Source: JAJEFO01 sp009843725
Lineage (GTDB): Bacteria; Pseudomonadota; Alphaproteobacteria; Rhodobacterales; Rhodobacteraceae
Direction: 5' to 3'
Length of the DNA: 64,000 nucleotides
NCBI GenBank assembly: GCA_965243215.1
Contig: CBDEUJ010000005.1
Coordinates: 248,001 to 312,000 of the forward strand
In this document: piece by piece, positions 23,202 through 33,174 of the stretch
Layout: each line of letters begins with the position of its first letter
Numbering within the stretch: position 1 is the first letter of the stretch
Notes under the pieces: model-generated
Database searches by the model: none
What the model was told of the DNA's origin: nothing
The model's input: only the letters and a program-made list of their open reading frames with translations
Translations under genes and position numbers: made by a program

Positions 23202-24466
23202 CAATTCTGGATCCTCTCGATCTTCGCACCCACCGAACCCAGCTTCTCCTCCACGTGCTCATACCCCCGGTCCAGGTGGTAGACACGGTTGACCACAGTC
23301 TCGTCCTCAGCGCCAAGACCCGCCAGGATCAGCGACACCGAAGCACGAAGATCCGTTGCCATGACAGGAGCGCCTTTCAAGCGTTCGACTCCGGTAACCG
23401 TCGCCGTCCCGCCCCGCACGTCAATGTCAGCGCCCATGCGCATCAACTCCGGCGCATGCATGAAACGGTTTTCGAAGATTGTCTCTTCGAGCCTGCTCAC
23501 GCCATCCGCGATGCACAGCAGCGCCATCATCTGCGCCTGCAAGTCGGTCGGAAACCCAGGATACGGCGCGGTCTTGACGTTGATCGGGCGGATGCGATCG
23601 TTTCCGCGTGCCACCCTGATCCCTCGCCCCGTTTCCTCGACCGATACCCCAGCCTCCTCAAGCCTTTCCGCGACGGTGCTGACAAGCTCCATCCGCCCAC
23701 CGAGGCACTCCACCTCGCCACCGCAGACTGCAGGGGCCATCATGTAGGTCCCAAGCTCAATCCGGTCGGCAATCACCGTGTGCCTGGCGCCTCCAAGCCG
23801 GCTTGCGCCTTCAATGGTGATGGTCGACGTGCCAGCACCCTCGATCCTCGCGCCCATCGCCGTCAGGCATTCAGCGAGATCCACGATCTCGGGCTCGCAG
23901 GCCGCGTTCTCGATGACCGTCGTGCCCTTGGCGAGCGTAGCAGCCATCAGGACATTTTCGGTCGCGCCGACGCTCGCAATCCTTAGCGTCAGCTTCGCGC
24001 CCTTCAATCCCGTTGGTGCTGTTGCGTGCAGATATCCTTCCTTCAGCTCGATCCTTGCGCCCAGAGCCTCAAGCGCAGCGATGTGTACATCCATCGGGCG
24101 CGCTCCGATGGCGCATCCCCCGGGCAAGGAAACCGTTGCCTGACCCTCGCGCGCAAGAAGCGGGCCAAGCACAAGGTTCGACGCGCGCATTTTCCGCACG
24201 ATGTCATACTCCGCCGTCGTGGAAACCGGGCCGCTGGAGGACATGGTGATGACCTTGCCATCTTCGGAAGCCTGGACATGCACCCCCAGAGATCGCAGCA
24301 GAAGGCTCATCGCGTCTATGTCCGACAGGCGCGGCGCGTTCATCAAGACCAGGGGATCTTCGGTCAGCAATGTCGCCGGCATCAATGCCAGGCACGAGTT
24401 CTTTGCGCCCGCGATCGGAATCTGGCCGTTGAGCCTGACGCCTCCAGTAACGACTATGGAATCCAT
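23201..24466 (-). CDS. murA: UDP-N-acetylglucosamine 1-carboxyvinyltransferase
   Basis: A 421-aa enzyme of normal length that transfers enolpyruvate from PEP to UDP-GlcNAc, the first step of peptidoglycan synthesis. Visible are GQIPIAGAKNSCLALMPAT, the catalytic-Cys loop PGGCAIGARPMDVHI, and GFPTDLQAQMMALLC. The start ATG overlaps the stop of a 50-aa upstream gene (TAATG). Confidence 0.97.
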   Translation of the reverse strand: MDSIVVTGGVRLNGQIPIAGAKNSCLALMPATLLTEDPLVLMNAPRLSDIDAMSLLLRSLGVHVQASEDGKVITMSSSGPVSTTAEYDIVRKMRASNLVLGPLLAREGQATVSLPGGCAIGARPMDVHIAALEALGARIELKEGYLHATAPTGLKGAKLTLRIASVGATENVLMAATLAKGTTVIENAACEPEIVDLAECLTAMGARIEGAGTSTITIEGASRLGGARHTVIADRIELGTYMMAPAVCGGEVECLGGRMELVSTVAERLEEAGVSVEETGRGIRVARGNDRIRPINVKTAPYPGFPTDLQAQMMALLCIADGVSRLEETIFENRFMHAPELMRMGADIDVRGGTATVTGVERLKGAPVMATDLRASVSLILAGLGAEDETVVNRVYHLDRGYEHVEEKLGSVGAKIERIQN

Positions 24467-24618
24467 TATTCTGCCTGCCCCTCGGTCTTCACCTTGTCCT
24501 TCCGTGCCCGTGCCTGAGCCTTGCGCCTCTTCAGATTGGCCCTGAGCGCCGCCTTAAGGCGGTCCGCTCGGGCTTGAACCCGCCTGCGCTCGCTTCCGGA
24601 AGGTGCCTTTCCGCCCAT
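24466..24618 (-). CDS. Small highly basic protein coupled to murA, 50 aa
   Basis: A 50-codon frame starts MGGKAPSGSERRRVQARADR and continues with Arg/Lys/Ala-rich helix to QAE. Its TAA overlaps the murA ATG (TAATG), strong evidence that it is translated and coupled. Nothing suggests a membrane segment. The composition suggests nucleic-acid or ribosome binding, but this is inference. Confidence 0.7.
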   Translation of the reverse strand: MGGKAPSGSERRRVQARADRLKAALRANLKRRKAQARARKDKVKTEGQAE

Positions 24619-24710
24619 CCAGACTGCTTATCCCAGCCGCAAATGACCGTCCAGATCAGGCTTGCGTGGGACAACGATTGCCATTATCCCGCGCGCATTC
24701 GTCGACTGGC

Positions 24711-24785
<75 letters not shown>

Positions 24786-24928
24786 TCACAGCGCCAGCGA
24801 CCCGGTTCCATCCCGACATGACTGTCTCAGCAGCCAGAATGGCGGCCATGGCGGAGCGATGGCGCCAAAGTCGCTTGCCCCGCCTAACTGCACCGGGCAA
24901 GAGGAATCGTCCAAACTGGAGCACTTTC

Positions 24929-25648
24929 ATGATCCTTTACCCTGCCATCGACCTGAAAGACGGCCTTTGCGTCCGGCTGCTCAAGGGCGACATGAGCGAA
25001 GCCACGGCATTCAACGACGATCCAGGTGCGCAAGCGGCGACATTCGAGGCAGCTGGCGCCGAATGGCTCCATCTCGTCGACCTGAACGGTGCATTTGCCG
25101 GCCATCCTGTCAACGCGTCCGCCGTTGAATCCATTCTTCGCTCGGTCTCCATCCCCGCCCAACTGGGCGGCGGCATTCGCGACATGGCAACGATCGAAAA
25201 CTGGATTGAGAAGGGGCTCGCCAGGGTCGTGCTCGGCACGGTCGCCGCCGAGAGCCCTGATCTTGTCCGTGAAGCCGCGCGGGCGTTTCCTGGCATGATT
25301 GCGGTCGGCCTCGACGCACGTGACGGGCATGTCGCGACGCGCGGCTGGGCTGAGACAACCGAAATGACAGTCACGGAACTCGCCCAAGCCTACGAAGATG
25401 CCGGGATCGCTGCCATAGTTCACACAGACATCGACCGGGACGGCGCCATGGATGGCCCCAATGTCGGTGCGACCGCTGCGCTGGCCCGCAGAACTCAAGT
25501 GCCGATCATCGCAAGCGGGGGTGTCTCGTCCCTAGAGGACCTCATCCGACTCCGTGATACGGGTGTCATTGCCGGGGCGATCTCGGGCCGCGCGCTCTAT
25601 GAAGGCGCGATCAACCTCCGGCAAGCACTGGCAGCCCTCGCGCGCTGA
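24929..25648 (+). CDS. hisA: ProFAR isomerase (histidine biosynthesis)
   Basis: A 239-aa TIM-barrel enzyme that converts ProFAR to PRFAR. The opening MILYPAIDLKDGLCVRLLKG with catalytic Asp8, the second Asp in AAIVHTDIDRDGAMDGPN, and the phosphate motifs LGGGIRDMATIE and ASGGVSSLEDL are present. It lies 143 bp after tRNA-Thr and is not next to other his genes here. Confidence 0.96.
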   Translation: MILYPAIDLKDGLCVRLLKGDMSEATAFNDDPGAQAATFEAAGAEWLHLVDLNGAFAGHPVNASAVESILRSVSIPAQLGGGIRDMATIENWIEKGLARVVLGTVAAESPDLVREAARAFPGMIAVGLDARDGHVATRGWAETTEMTVTELAQAYEDAGIAAIVHTDIDRDGAMDGPNVGATAALARRTQVPIIASGGVSSLEDLIRLRDTGVIAGAISGRALYEGAINLRQALAALAR

Positions 25649-25821
25649 AAGGGACCGACTCGAACGAAGCTTTGACGCGGCCCCCAAGTCCGTTCGACTC
25701 CGATCCGGGATGGAGCAATGCACGCAATGCCGTCACGCGTTGCGCAGTTGACAGGACCGGATGCGGAGTGTCCCGGCACAGCCCGTGCGGCAATGACCGG
25801 GACCGCAGTCCTATGTTCTGT

Positions 25822-26061
25822 TCACCTTGTGCGGTCCGAATCCCCGTTGATGCCCGGATCAGCCTTGCCAATGCCCCGGAACACGGCACGAAATGGCAGA
25901 ACCCACAGGATGCCCAGGGACAGATAGATCAGTAGCTCAGCCCAGACTGGCGGTCGGTCAAGGGCACTCACCGCCTTTGCCGCGACAGCGATGTAGACCG
26001 GCAACCCAAGAAGCAGGATCGCCAAGGCCCACCGCCTCCGCGCCTTCCACGACAAAGCCAT
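25822..26061 (-). CDS. DUF2842 family membrane protein
   Basis: A 79-aa protein with two membrane helices (about WALAILLLGLPVYIAVAAK and LLIYLSLGILWVLPF) and charged ends, matching the small alphaproteobacterial DUF2842 family. GGAGAGGTGG precedes the ATG. It follows purA by 13 bp in the same direction. Confidence 0.85.
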   Translation of the reverse strand: MALSWKARRRWALAILLLGLPVYIAVAAKAVSALDRPPVWAELLIYLSLGILWVLPFRAVFRGIGKADPGINGDSDRTR

Positions 26062-26074
26062 TTCCACCTCTCCG

Positions 26075-27367
26075 TCAGTCCGCAAAGGGATCAGTCACAA
26101 GGATCGTGTCATCCCGCTCCGGGCTTGTTGACAGCAACGCAACGGGGCATTCTATCAGTTCCTCGATCCGCCGCACGTACTTTACCGCCGATCCCGGCAG
26201 GTCGGTCCAGCTTCGTGCACCTGCCGTCGATTCCGACCATCCTTCCACGACCTCGTAGACGGGTGTCACCCGCGCCTGCTTGTCCGCGGCAGTCGGAAGA
26301 TGATCAAGGAATTCATCGCCAAGCTTGTAGCCCGTGCAGATCTTCAGCTCCTTGAAACCGTCCAGCACGTCCAGCTTCGTCAACGCAATGCCGGAAACAC
26401 CGGACGTCGCGCAGGTCTGCCGGACAAGCACCGCGTCAAACCAGCCGCAACGACGCTTCCTTCCCGTCGTGGTCCCGAATTCATGGCCACGCTCTCCAAG
26501 GCGCCGGCCGTCAGCATCGTGTAGCTCGGACGGAAACGGGCCCTCGCCGACCCGCGTCGTGTATGCCTTGACGATGCCCAGGACGAAGTCCACCGAGCCG
26601 GGCCCGATTCCCGTGCCCGTCGCCGCCTGCCCGGCAATGACGTTTGACGAGGTCACGAAGGGATATGTCCCGAAATCGATGTCGAGAAGCGCACCCTGCG
26701 CTCCCTCGAACAGGATTCTGTCTCCGCGCCTCTTGCGATCGTTCAGGACCTTCCAGGCAGGCGCCGCGTATTCCAGCACCCTTGGAGCGATCTCGTGCAG
26801 GCTGGACAGCAGCGAATCGCGGTCAACCGGATCGAGCCCAAGACCCCGTCTCAGCGCATCGTGATGAACCAGCAGGCGGTCCACTCGCTTTTCCAGCGTT
26901 CCCGCATCCCCCAGGTCGGCCACGCGCACCACGCGCCTTCCGACCTTGTCCTCGTACGCCGGACCGATGCCGCGCCCGGTCGTTCCGATCTTGACGATGC
27001 TGTTCTGATGTTCGCGCGCCCGGTCGAGTTCACCGTGAAGCGGCAGGATCAGGGGTGCGTTTTCCGCAATCATCAGCGTGTCGGGACTGATCTCGATTCC
27101 CTGCTGGCGGACAGTTTCGATCTCCTCGACCAGATGCCATGGATCAAGTACGACTCCGTTGCCGATGACCGAGAGCTTTCCTCCCCTCACAACGCCGGAC
27201 GGCAGCGCATGAAGCTTGTAGACCTTACCGTCGACAACCAGTGTATGGCCGGCATTGTGCCCGCCCTGAAACCTGCAGATGACATCTGCACGTTCACTCA
27301 GCCAGTCGACGATCTTGCCTTTGCCCTCGTCGCCCCACTGAGTGCCAACCACGACCACATTTGCCAC
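26075..27367 (-). CDS. purA: Adenylosuccinate synthetase
   Basis: A 430-aa enzyme that makes adenylosuccinate from IMP, Asp and GTP. The opening ANVVVVGTQWGDEGKGKIVD holds the GTP loop with catalytic Asp, followed by FQGGHNAGHTLVV; GTTGRGIGPAYEDKVGR and the C-terminal base-binding motif TKLDVLDGF are intact. GTG start with AGGAGG, chosen because it fits the family start; a longer frame upstream is noise. Confidence 0.97.
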   Translation of the reverse strand: MANVVVVGTQWGDEGKGKIVDWLSERADVICRFQGGHNAGHTLVVDGKVYKLHALPSGVVRGGKLSVIGNGVVLDPWHLVEEIETVRQQGIEISPDTLMIAENAPLILPLHGELDRAREHQNSIVKIGTTGRGIGPAYEDKVGRRVVRVADLGDAGTLEKRVDRLLVHHDALRRGLGLDPVDRDSLLSSLHEIAPRVLEYAAPAWKVLNDRKRRGDRILFEGAQGALLDIDFGTYPFVTSSNVIAGQAATGTGIGPGSVDFVLGIVKAYTTRVGEGPFPSELHDADGRRLGERGHEFGTTTGRKRRCGWFDAVLVRQTCATSGVSGIALTKLDVLDGFKELKICTGYKLGDEFLDHLPTAADKQARVTPVYEVVEGWSESTAGARSWTDLPGSAVKYVRRIEELIECPVALLSTSPERDDTILVTDPFAD

Positions 27368-27581
27368 GGGCACCTCCTGCCAAACGTCCGCAATATAGCG
27401 AAGCGCCGCGCCGCGAAAAAGGGCGAATGCCCGTTGCTCGCGCGTGAAGTCAAGTTCAGGCCGTCCATTCATTGCGGAGTTCAGCGCGCCCAGACGCCGA
27501 ACGTCTGCACCCGCACCGATTGATCTTGTCCAGGCGGCAGCGCCCCGCTAGGCAGATGAAGATTGCAGCAAGGAAATCCAG

Positions 27582-28547
27582 ATGCCTGAGGTGCCGGAAT
27601 TTCATGACAGGATGCTGTCCTTGGGCCTAGCCCGCGTGAGCGAGGCGGCTGCATTGGCCTCCGCCCGCCTGATCGGCCGCGGAAGCGAGAAGGCGGCGGA
27701 CCAGGCAGCTGTGGACGCGATGCGGACGCAACTCAACCAGCTCGAGATCCAGGGCGTTGTCGTCATTGGCGAAGGCGAGCGTGACGAGGCGCCCATGCTG
27801 TACATCGGCGAAAGCGTCGGCACGGGTTCTGGACCCGAAGTGGATATCGCGCTCGATCCGCTCGAGGGCACGACGCTCACGGCCAAGGACATGCCGAACG
27901 CGCTGGCCGTGATCGCGATGGGTCCGCGCGGAACCATGCTTCATGCCCCCGACACCTACATGGAAAAGCTCGCGATCGGCCCAGGATTGCCGGAAGGCGT
28001 CGTCAGCATGGACATGAGTCCGTCCGAACGAGTCGCTGCAATTGCCGCGGCGAGGGGCTGTTCCACCAAAGACATCACGGTTTGCGTACTGGAGCGTCCT
28101 CGGCATGAGGACATGATCGCGGACATCCGGACCACGGGAGCCGCCGTGCGCCTGATCACTGACGGAGACGTTGCAGCCGTGATACATTGCGCAGAACCGG
28201 ACACAGGCATCGACATGTACATGGGTGCGGGCGGCGCACCGGAAGGCGTGCTGGCTGCCGCTGCGCTGAAATGCATGGGCGGGCAGATGCTTGGCCGGTT
28301 GCGATTTCGGAATGACGAAGAGAAAGAGCGTGCCAGAAAGGCCGGCATCGAGGATCTCGACCGGGTGTACTCCAGGGACGAAATGGTGAAGGGCGACGTG
28401 ATCTTCGCGGCAACCGGCGTCACGGATGGTTCGATGCTGCCGGGAATCAGGCGCGAGCCGGGCTGGCTGACGGCGGAAACGGTTCTCATGCGCTCGAAGA
28501 CAGGTTCCATGCGACGGATGACATATCGCCACCCATTGGAAGATTGA
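27582..28547 (+). CDS. glpX: Class II fructose-1,6-bisphosphatase
   Basis: A 321-aa GlpX-type enzyme for gluconeogenesis (fructose 1,6-bisphosphate to fructose 6-phosphate). Metal and substrate motifs are IGEGERDEAPMLYIGE and DPLEGTTLTAKD. AAGGAA precedes the ATG. It is divergent from purA with 214 bp between. Confidence 0.95.
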   Translation: MPEVPEFHDRMLSLGLARVSEAAALASARLIGRGSEKAADQAAVDAMRTQLNQLEIQGVVVIGEGERDEAPMLYIGESVGTGSGPEVDIALDPLEGTTLTAKDMPNALAVIAMGPRGTMLHAPDTYMEKLAIGPGLPEGVVSMDMSPSERVAAIAAARGCSTKDITVCVLERPRHEDMIADIRTTGAAVRLITDGDVAAVIHCAEPDTGIDMYMGAGGAPEGVLAAAALKCMGGQMLGRLRFRNDEEKERARKAGIEDLDRVYSRDEMVKGDVIFAATGVTDGSMLPGIRREPGWLTAETVLMRSKTGSMRRMTYRHPLED

Positions 28548-28704
28548 CGGCTTCGGTGCAAGGGCCCGGTCAAGCGCCCGCGGCCGCGTGAAACGCGATG
28601 CAGGGGTCGATCTTCCGCGATTCGCTGGTCAGGGCCCGAAGACGGCTTTCACCTTCCGGCCCGCTCAGGTATCCGCTTTCCAGCCCGTCTGATCCAGGAA
28701 TGCC

Positions 28705-30483
28705 TTGTCCGGAGACGATCCGATAGACCTGCCAAAGCCAGCCTTTCTCAATGTCGAGGATTCCCTGACCGGCAGGCGATGGGTCGGTCCGGACGGTGAT
28801 GCACTCCGCATGGCAGACGCGCTCGGGCAAGAGACCGGGCTGCCCGCCGCCCTTTGCCGCATTCTCGCGGATCGGGGCATTTCGGCCGAAGGCGCAGGGC
28901 AATTCCTTGATCCAAGACTCCGCGACCTCCTTCCCGATCCAAGGAAGTTCCGAGATGCCGACATCGTTGCGGCACGGCTGGTTCGTGCCTTGGCCGACAA
29001 GGAGCGGGTTGCCGTCTTTGCCGACTACGACGTGGACGGCGGCGCATCTGCAGCACTTCTCCTCGACTGGCTCGGACAGCAGGGTCACGACGCGACTCTC
29101 TACGTGCCCGATCGAATTGCCGAAGGTTACGGGCCCAACCCGTCCGCCATGCGCAGGCTCGCCGAATCCCATGACCTCATCGTTTGCGTGGATTGCGGCA
29201 CTCATTCGTTCGCGGCAATTTCCGCAGTCCCGGAAACGGACGTTCTGGTCATTGACCATCATCTCGCAGCCGAGACCCTGCCCTGCGCGCTCGGGATCGT
29301 GAACCCTAGCCGACAGGACGAGAGCGGTGACTTCGCGCATCTCTGCGCCGCCGCCGTCACGTTCATTGTCCTTGTCGAGGCAAATCGGCAACTCCGGGAC
29401 GACGGGCGCGACGGGCCGAATCTCATGGAGATGCTGGACCTCGTGGCGCTGGCAACCGTTGCCGATGTGGTCCCGTTGCTTGGCGTGAACAGGGCAATCG
29501 TCCGTCAAGGCCTGCACGTCATGAGGGCGCGCAGAAGACCCGGACTTGCGGCGCTCGCGGACGTGGCGAGGTTGACTGCTCCACCGAGCGCTTACCATCT
29601 CGGCTACATTCTGGGACCGTGCGTCAACGCGGGCGGGCGCGTCGGGCGCGCCGATCTTGGTGCGCGGTGCCTGTCTGCCCGCGACCCCGATGAAGCCCGG
29701 GCGCTGGCAGACAGTCTTGATCACTTGAACCGCGAGCGCCGACAGATCGAGATGCAAGTGCGCGAAGCGGCCTTTGCCCAGGCCGACGAGCGGGGACTTG
29801 ACGGACCCCTGATATGGGCGGCAGGCGACAGCTGGCATCCCGGCGTGGTAGGGATCGTCGCGGCACGCCTGAAGGAGGCGACGCGGCGACCCGCGGTCGT
29901 GGTCGGGTTTGACGGGCAGTTCGGCAAGGGGTCGGGCCGCTCGATCAGGGGCGTCGATCTCGGCTATGCAATACAGCGTCTGCAAGCGGAAGGGCTGCTC
30001 GTGAAGGGCGGCGGCCACAAGATGGCCGCGGGCTTCACGGTTGAGCGGGACAAGCTGGCCGACGCGATGGATCGTCTCACGGATTACGTGGCCCGTCAGG
30101 CTGCGGCCATTGAAAGTGCGAGGGAACTCCGAATTGACTCGGTTCTCATGCCAGCGGCGGCGACAATCGAACTCATGCAGGAGATCGAACGGGCAGGCCC
30201 GTTTGGACAAGATGCCCGAGCGCCGAGATTCGCGTTTCCGGACGCGGCAATCCACTACGCCCGAAAGGTTGGGAACGGCCATCTAAAGCTCTCGTTCGGA
30301 GATGGACTTGGCACGCGCCTTGACGCAATTGCATTCAACGCATTCTCGGGACCTCTGGGTCCAGCGCTCGCTGGACAAAAGGGACAGCGCTTTCATCTGG
30401 CCGGTCATGTCGAGGTCAATCATTGGGGCGGCCGGCAAGCCGTGCAGCTCCGGCTCCAGGACGCTGCCACGGCACACGCCTGA
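28705..30483 (+). CDS. recJ: Single-stranded-DNA exonuclease RecJ
   Basis: A 592-aa 5'-3' ssDNA exonuclease used in recombination and mismatch repair. The DHH-family motifs are visible: FADYDVDGGASAALLLDW, VCVDCGTHS, VIDHHLA and, in the DHHA1 part, GGGHKMAAGFTV. The start is uncertain: TTG at 28705 with AGGAA is used, since no ATG lies before FLNVEDSLTGRRW, where RecJ sequences begin. Confidence 0.95.
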   Translation: MSGDDPIDLPKPAFLNVEDSLTGRRWVGPDGDALRMADALGQETGLPAALCRILADRGISAEGAGQFLDPRLRDLLPDPRKFRDADIVAARLVRALADKERVAVFADYDVDGGASAALLLDWLGQQGHDATLYVPDRIAEGYGPNPSAMRRLAESHDLIVCVDCGTHSFAAISAVPETDVLVIDHHLAAETLPCALGIVNPSRQDESGDFAHLCAAAVTFIVLVEANRQLRDDGRDGPNLMEMLDLVALATVADVVPLLGVNRAIVRQGLHVMRARRRPGLAALADVARLTAPPSAYHLGYILGPCVNAGGRVGRADLGARCLSARDPDEARALADSLDHLNRERRQIEMQVREAAFAQADERGLDGPLIWAAGDSWHPGVVGIVAARLKEATRRPAVVVGFDGQFGKGSGRSIRGVDLGYAIQRLQAEGLLVKGGGHKMAAGFTVERDKLADAMDRLTDYVARQAAAIESARELRIDSVLMPAAATIELMQEIERAGPFGQDARAPRFAFPDAAIHYARKVGNGHLKLSFGDGLGTRLDAIAFNAFSGPLGPALAGQKGQRFHLAGHVEVNHWGGRQAVQLRLQDAATAHA

Positions 30484-30645
30484 CAGCATTCCGCCGACCG
30501 GCAAACCCGGATGACAAGTTGATGTTGCGGAGCGGGTGCCATTGCGTGTCGCGCCCGCATGTTCACGAATGGCACGCGTGCGGTGCTGACCTTGGAAGAA
30601 GCCCCTTGCCCTTGTGAGCGACATTGCCTAATTAGCAGCGGCGCT

Positions 30646-30720
30646 GGCCCGTTCGTCTATCGGTTAGGACGCCAGGTTTTCAACCTGGAAAGAGGGGTTC
30701 GATTCCCCTACGGGCTACCA
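30646..30720 (+). tRNA. tRNA-Glu (TTC)
   Basis: Cloverleaf with acceptor GGCCCGT/ACGGGCT, anticodon loop TTTTCAA (anticodon TTC), T loop TTCGATT and encoded CCA. A transposase/nuclease remnant begins 10 bp after it. Confidence 0.95.
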
Positions 30721-30729
30721 TCGCAAGGT

Positions 30730-31083
30730 TCAGACCGGCAAGTCGCGTTCATCAATCGCGGCCAGCCGGAGCCGCGCCATGTAGCGTACAATCTGCAGAG
30801 GTGTTCGAGCATCAACGCAGGACTTGTGTTCAAGCACTGCGAAGGCCCAATTCTCGGCATCCTTCCGAAGCGGGATCCGAAAAGCGGCATCGGCCTGCGT
30901 AACCCGTCCTTTGCCGTCAATTGCGGAACCTTCGGCCTGTTCCGGCACCTTATCAAGGTCGAGCCAGTCCACGTATTCTGGAGGAAGGTGATCTTGCAGA
31001 AACGCTCCTGCGCGCCTTGGGTCCGAAACGATCTGCCTGAACAGGGCATCGTGCTTCCTGAAAGGCAGAACGGCGTCCGACTT
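30730..31083 (-). pseudogene. Remnant of an Rpn-family PD-(D/E)XK nuclease/transposase-like gene
   Basis: One frame encodes KHDALFRQIVSDPRRAGAFL then an EHKS-type nuclease motif (WAFAVLEHKSCVDARTPLQI) and VRYMARLRL, the pattern of Rpn (PDDEXK) transposase-like nucleases. No ATG or GTG lies at the proper start; the first GTG is at 30972, inside the domain, and an in-frame TGA lies upstream. The protein also ends after about 110 residues where full members have about 300. It is thus broken at both ends. Confidence 0.6.
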
Positions 31084-31605
31084 CTGGCCGTTTCGGACCG
31101 TGGCTCCGCCCCCGCCTCCACTGCCTCTTCAGGTTGCCCTTCGTCGGGTCGCTTCTGAACGCTCTTTCCTTCTCGACTCTGGCAATCCACCAAATCCTCT
31201 ATCGGGATGGCAAGACCATCGCATGCGTGACGCGGGTGTCCTTGTCAGGCCAGCGCCTTTCGAAATCCCACTCCGAAATCGGTCAGGCGGACTTTCGGCT
31301 CATCAACACAGTCGTGAACAATACATGAACATGTGCTTGCAGGTCAAGCACAATCTTTCACCAAGGCATTGGCGGGCACCGTTCAGGCACCGTCCGACCT
31401 GCGGCTGGCGGCAACGCTCAATTCGGCCGTCCCGCGCACCCGCAATGCTGCGCCTGCAAGACCTTGGCCTCGGGCTTCACGACGGATCGCGACTGAAACG
31501 GCCAGACACTCTGCCCCGGCGGACATCAATCGCGCATTCCGGCAACATCATCGTCGCATGGCATTTCAACGCTGCCTTGCGGCTATCCGAACTCCGCCGG
31601 CTGCG
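31084..31605. other. Region without a recognisable gene
   Basis: About 520 bp between the Rpn remnant and the 3' end of the sulfatase gene. Short frames on both strands have no protein-like pattern. It may be residue of the same decayed element. Confidence 0.5.
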
Positions 31606-33174
31606 TCAGGCAATCAACGTCGCTCTCGGACTCTCGTCCATCTGGAACGCCAGGTGATGCGCCAATCGCAAGGCAAGTCGGCCACGCAACGAATCGTGCG
31701 CCGAGCTCTCCCAGAGATTCCGGGTCTCGTCCGGGTCAGCCTGAATGTCATACAGTTCGCCCCAGTCCTCGCCCGCGTAGATCGTGTATCGCCACTCCTT
31801 TGTCCTGAGCGTGCGCACCCGTGCCGGGCGTTTGAATCCAAGCTTTGCGGCCCCATCATTGAACTCGATCAACAACTCGTCTCGGTGTCCGCCCAGGCCC
31901 CCGGCACAGGAAAGAAAGCTCCTCCCCTGCACGCCCCGGTATGGCGTCAGCCCAGCCCTGTCGACGATGGTGGGTCCGATATCAATGCTTGATGCCAGCG
32001 CGTCGGACACGCGAGCGGTCCTGTCTGCTGGGTCGGACCAGATCATCGGCACTTGCGTCAGCGAGCGAAACGGCATGACCCCCTTCAGAAGGAGCCCGAA
32101 GTCTCCGAGGTAATCCCCGTGATCGGAAGTGAACAGGATCACCGTGTTCTCGTAGAGTCCGCGCTCCTTGAGCGCAGTGACGACTCGGCCAACGTGGTCG
32201 TCGATCATCGTGATCATGCCGGCCGTCAACGCCATTGCCTCGCGCAGTTCCTGGTCTCCTGCACGCATCGCCGTCTGCTTCGTGAACTGCCTGCCTCTCT
32301 CGCGGAAATTCCGCTCAAGCCATGCCAGCGGAGGAGGCGGGTTCTGATGCGCCTCGTACGGAAGGCGCAGCTCGAACTGGTCCGGCGAATACATGTCCCA
32401 GTACTTCCCGGGCGGATTGAACGGATGATGCGGATCCGGAAACGAGACAAAGGCCAGAAACGGCGCATCGGCGCGCGCCGCGTCGCTCAGGTAGTCGATT
32501 GCCCGGTCCGCAACCCATGCCGTCGGATACAGGTCTTCCGGAACCGGGGTCCGGTACGCCTGCGGGCAGGCATAGTTGTGCGGCAACTCATTCGCGTCGT
32601 CCCAGAGCGCCTGCCAGTCCGGCACCTGGTTCCGGAGCCATTGCAGGTAGTGTCCACGGCAGCGGTCGCCGTGCGCCGACGCCAGCTCGACGTGATCGAA
32701 GCCGAAATACGGCGTCCTGACCCTGTACTCTTCACTCTCGTAGAGCGCGGGGGCCTCCTGCGAGATGTCTCCCGCAAGCGGCTTCCAGGCCTCTTCGACC
32801 GGACGTGGCGGCAGGCCTTCAGGGTCGGGCAGATGCCGTGCCGGGTCGTGGGTGAAGGGCTGCAAATGGCTCTTGCCAATCAGCGCCGTATCGTAACCCG
32901 CCGCAGCGAGAACGTCTGCAAACGTGTTGGCCGAGGTCGGAAGGGTGCATCCGTTGTAGCGAAGCCCGTGCCGCGAAGGCATCCGGCCTGTCATGATCGA
33001 GGCGCGGTTCGGCATGCAGATCGGGGCCGCCACGTGAAAGTCCGAAAACCGGGTGCCACACGACGCAAGGGCGTCGACATTTGGCGTCTTGACGACGGGG
33101 TGGCCATAACAGCCAAGCCAATCAAAGCGCTGCTGGTCGGTGATCAGGAACAGGAAATTCGGGCGGCCCGTCAT
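31606..33174 (-). CDS. Sulfatase (alkaline-phosphatase superfamily)
   Basis: A 522-aa type I sulfatase. The formylglycine site is Cys53-x-Pro-x-Arg57 (ICMPNRASIMTG). The opening FLFLITDQQRFDWLGCYG holds the first metal Asp, and VILFTSDHGDYLGDFGLL the second metal set; FPDPHHPFNPP is the middle motif. The substrate could be a sulfate ester or, for close relatives, a phosphonate or choline sulfate. No signal peptide is seen, so it is probably cytoplasmic. The ATG overlaps the TRAP permease stop (ATGA), so it is likely in the transporter operon and acts on its substrate. Confidence 0.9.
   Translation of the reverse strand: MTGRPNFLFLITDQQRFDWLGCYGHPVVKTPNVDALASCGTRFSDFHVAAPICMPNRASIMTGRMPSRHGLRYNGCTLPTSANTFADVLAAAGYDTALIGKSHLQPFTHDPARHLPDPEGLPPRPVEEAWKPLAGDISQEAPALYESEEYRVRTPYFGFDHVELASAHGDRCRGHYLQWLRNQVPDWQALWDDANELPHNYACPQAYRTPVPEDLYPTAWVADRAIDYLSDAARADAPFLAFVSFPDPHHPFNPPGKYWDMYSPDQFELRLPYEAHQNPPPPLAWLERNFRERGRQFTKQTAMRAGDQELREAMALTAGMITMIDDHVGRVVTALKERGLYENTVILFTSDHGDYLGDFGLLLKGVMPFRSLTQVPMIWSDPADRTARVSDALASSIDIGPTIVDRAGLTPYRGVQGRSFLSCAGGLGGHRDELLIEFNDGAAKLGFKRPARVRTLRTKEWRYTIYAGEDWGELYDIQADPDETRNLWESSAHDSLRGRLALRLAHHLAFQMDESPRATLIA

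Noticed and set aside
28570..30282. Minus-strand frame of 570 codons opposite recJ
   Set aside because: Shadow of recJ, which has all DHH motifs on the plus strand.
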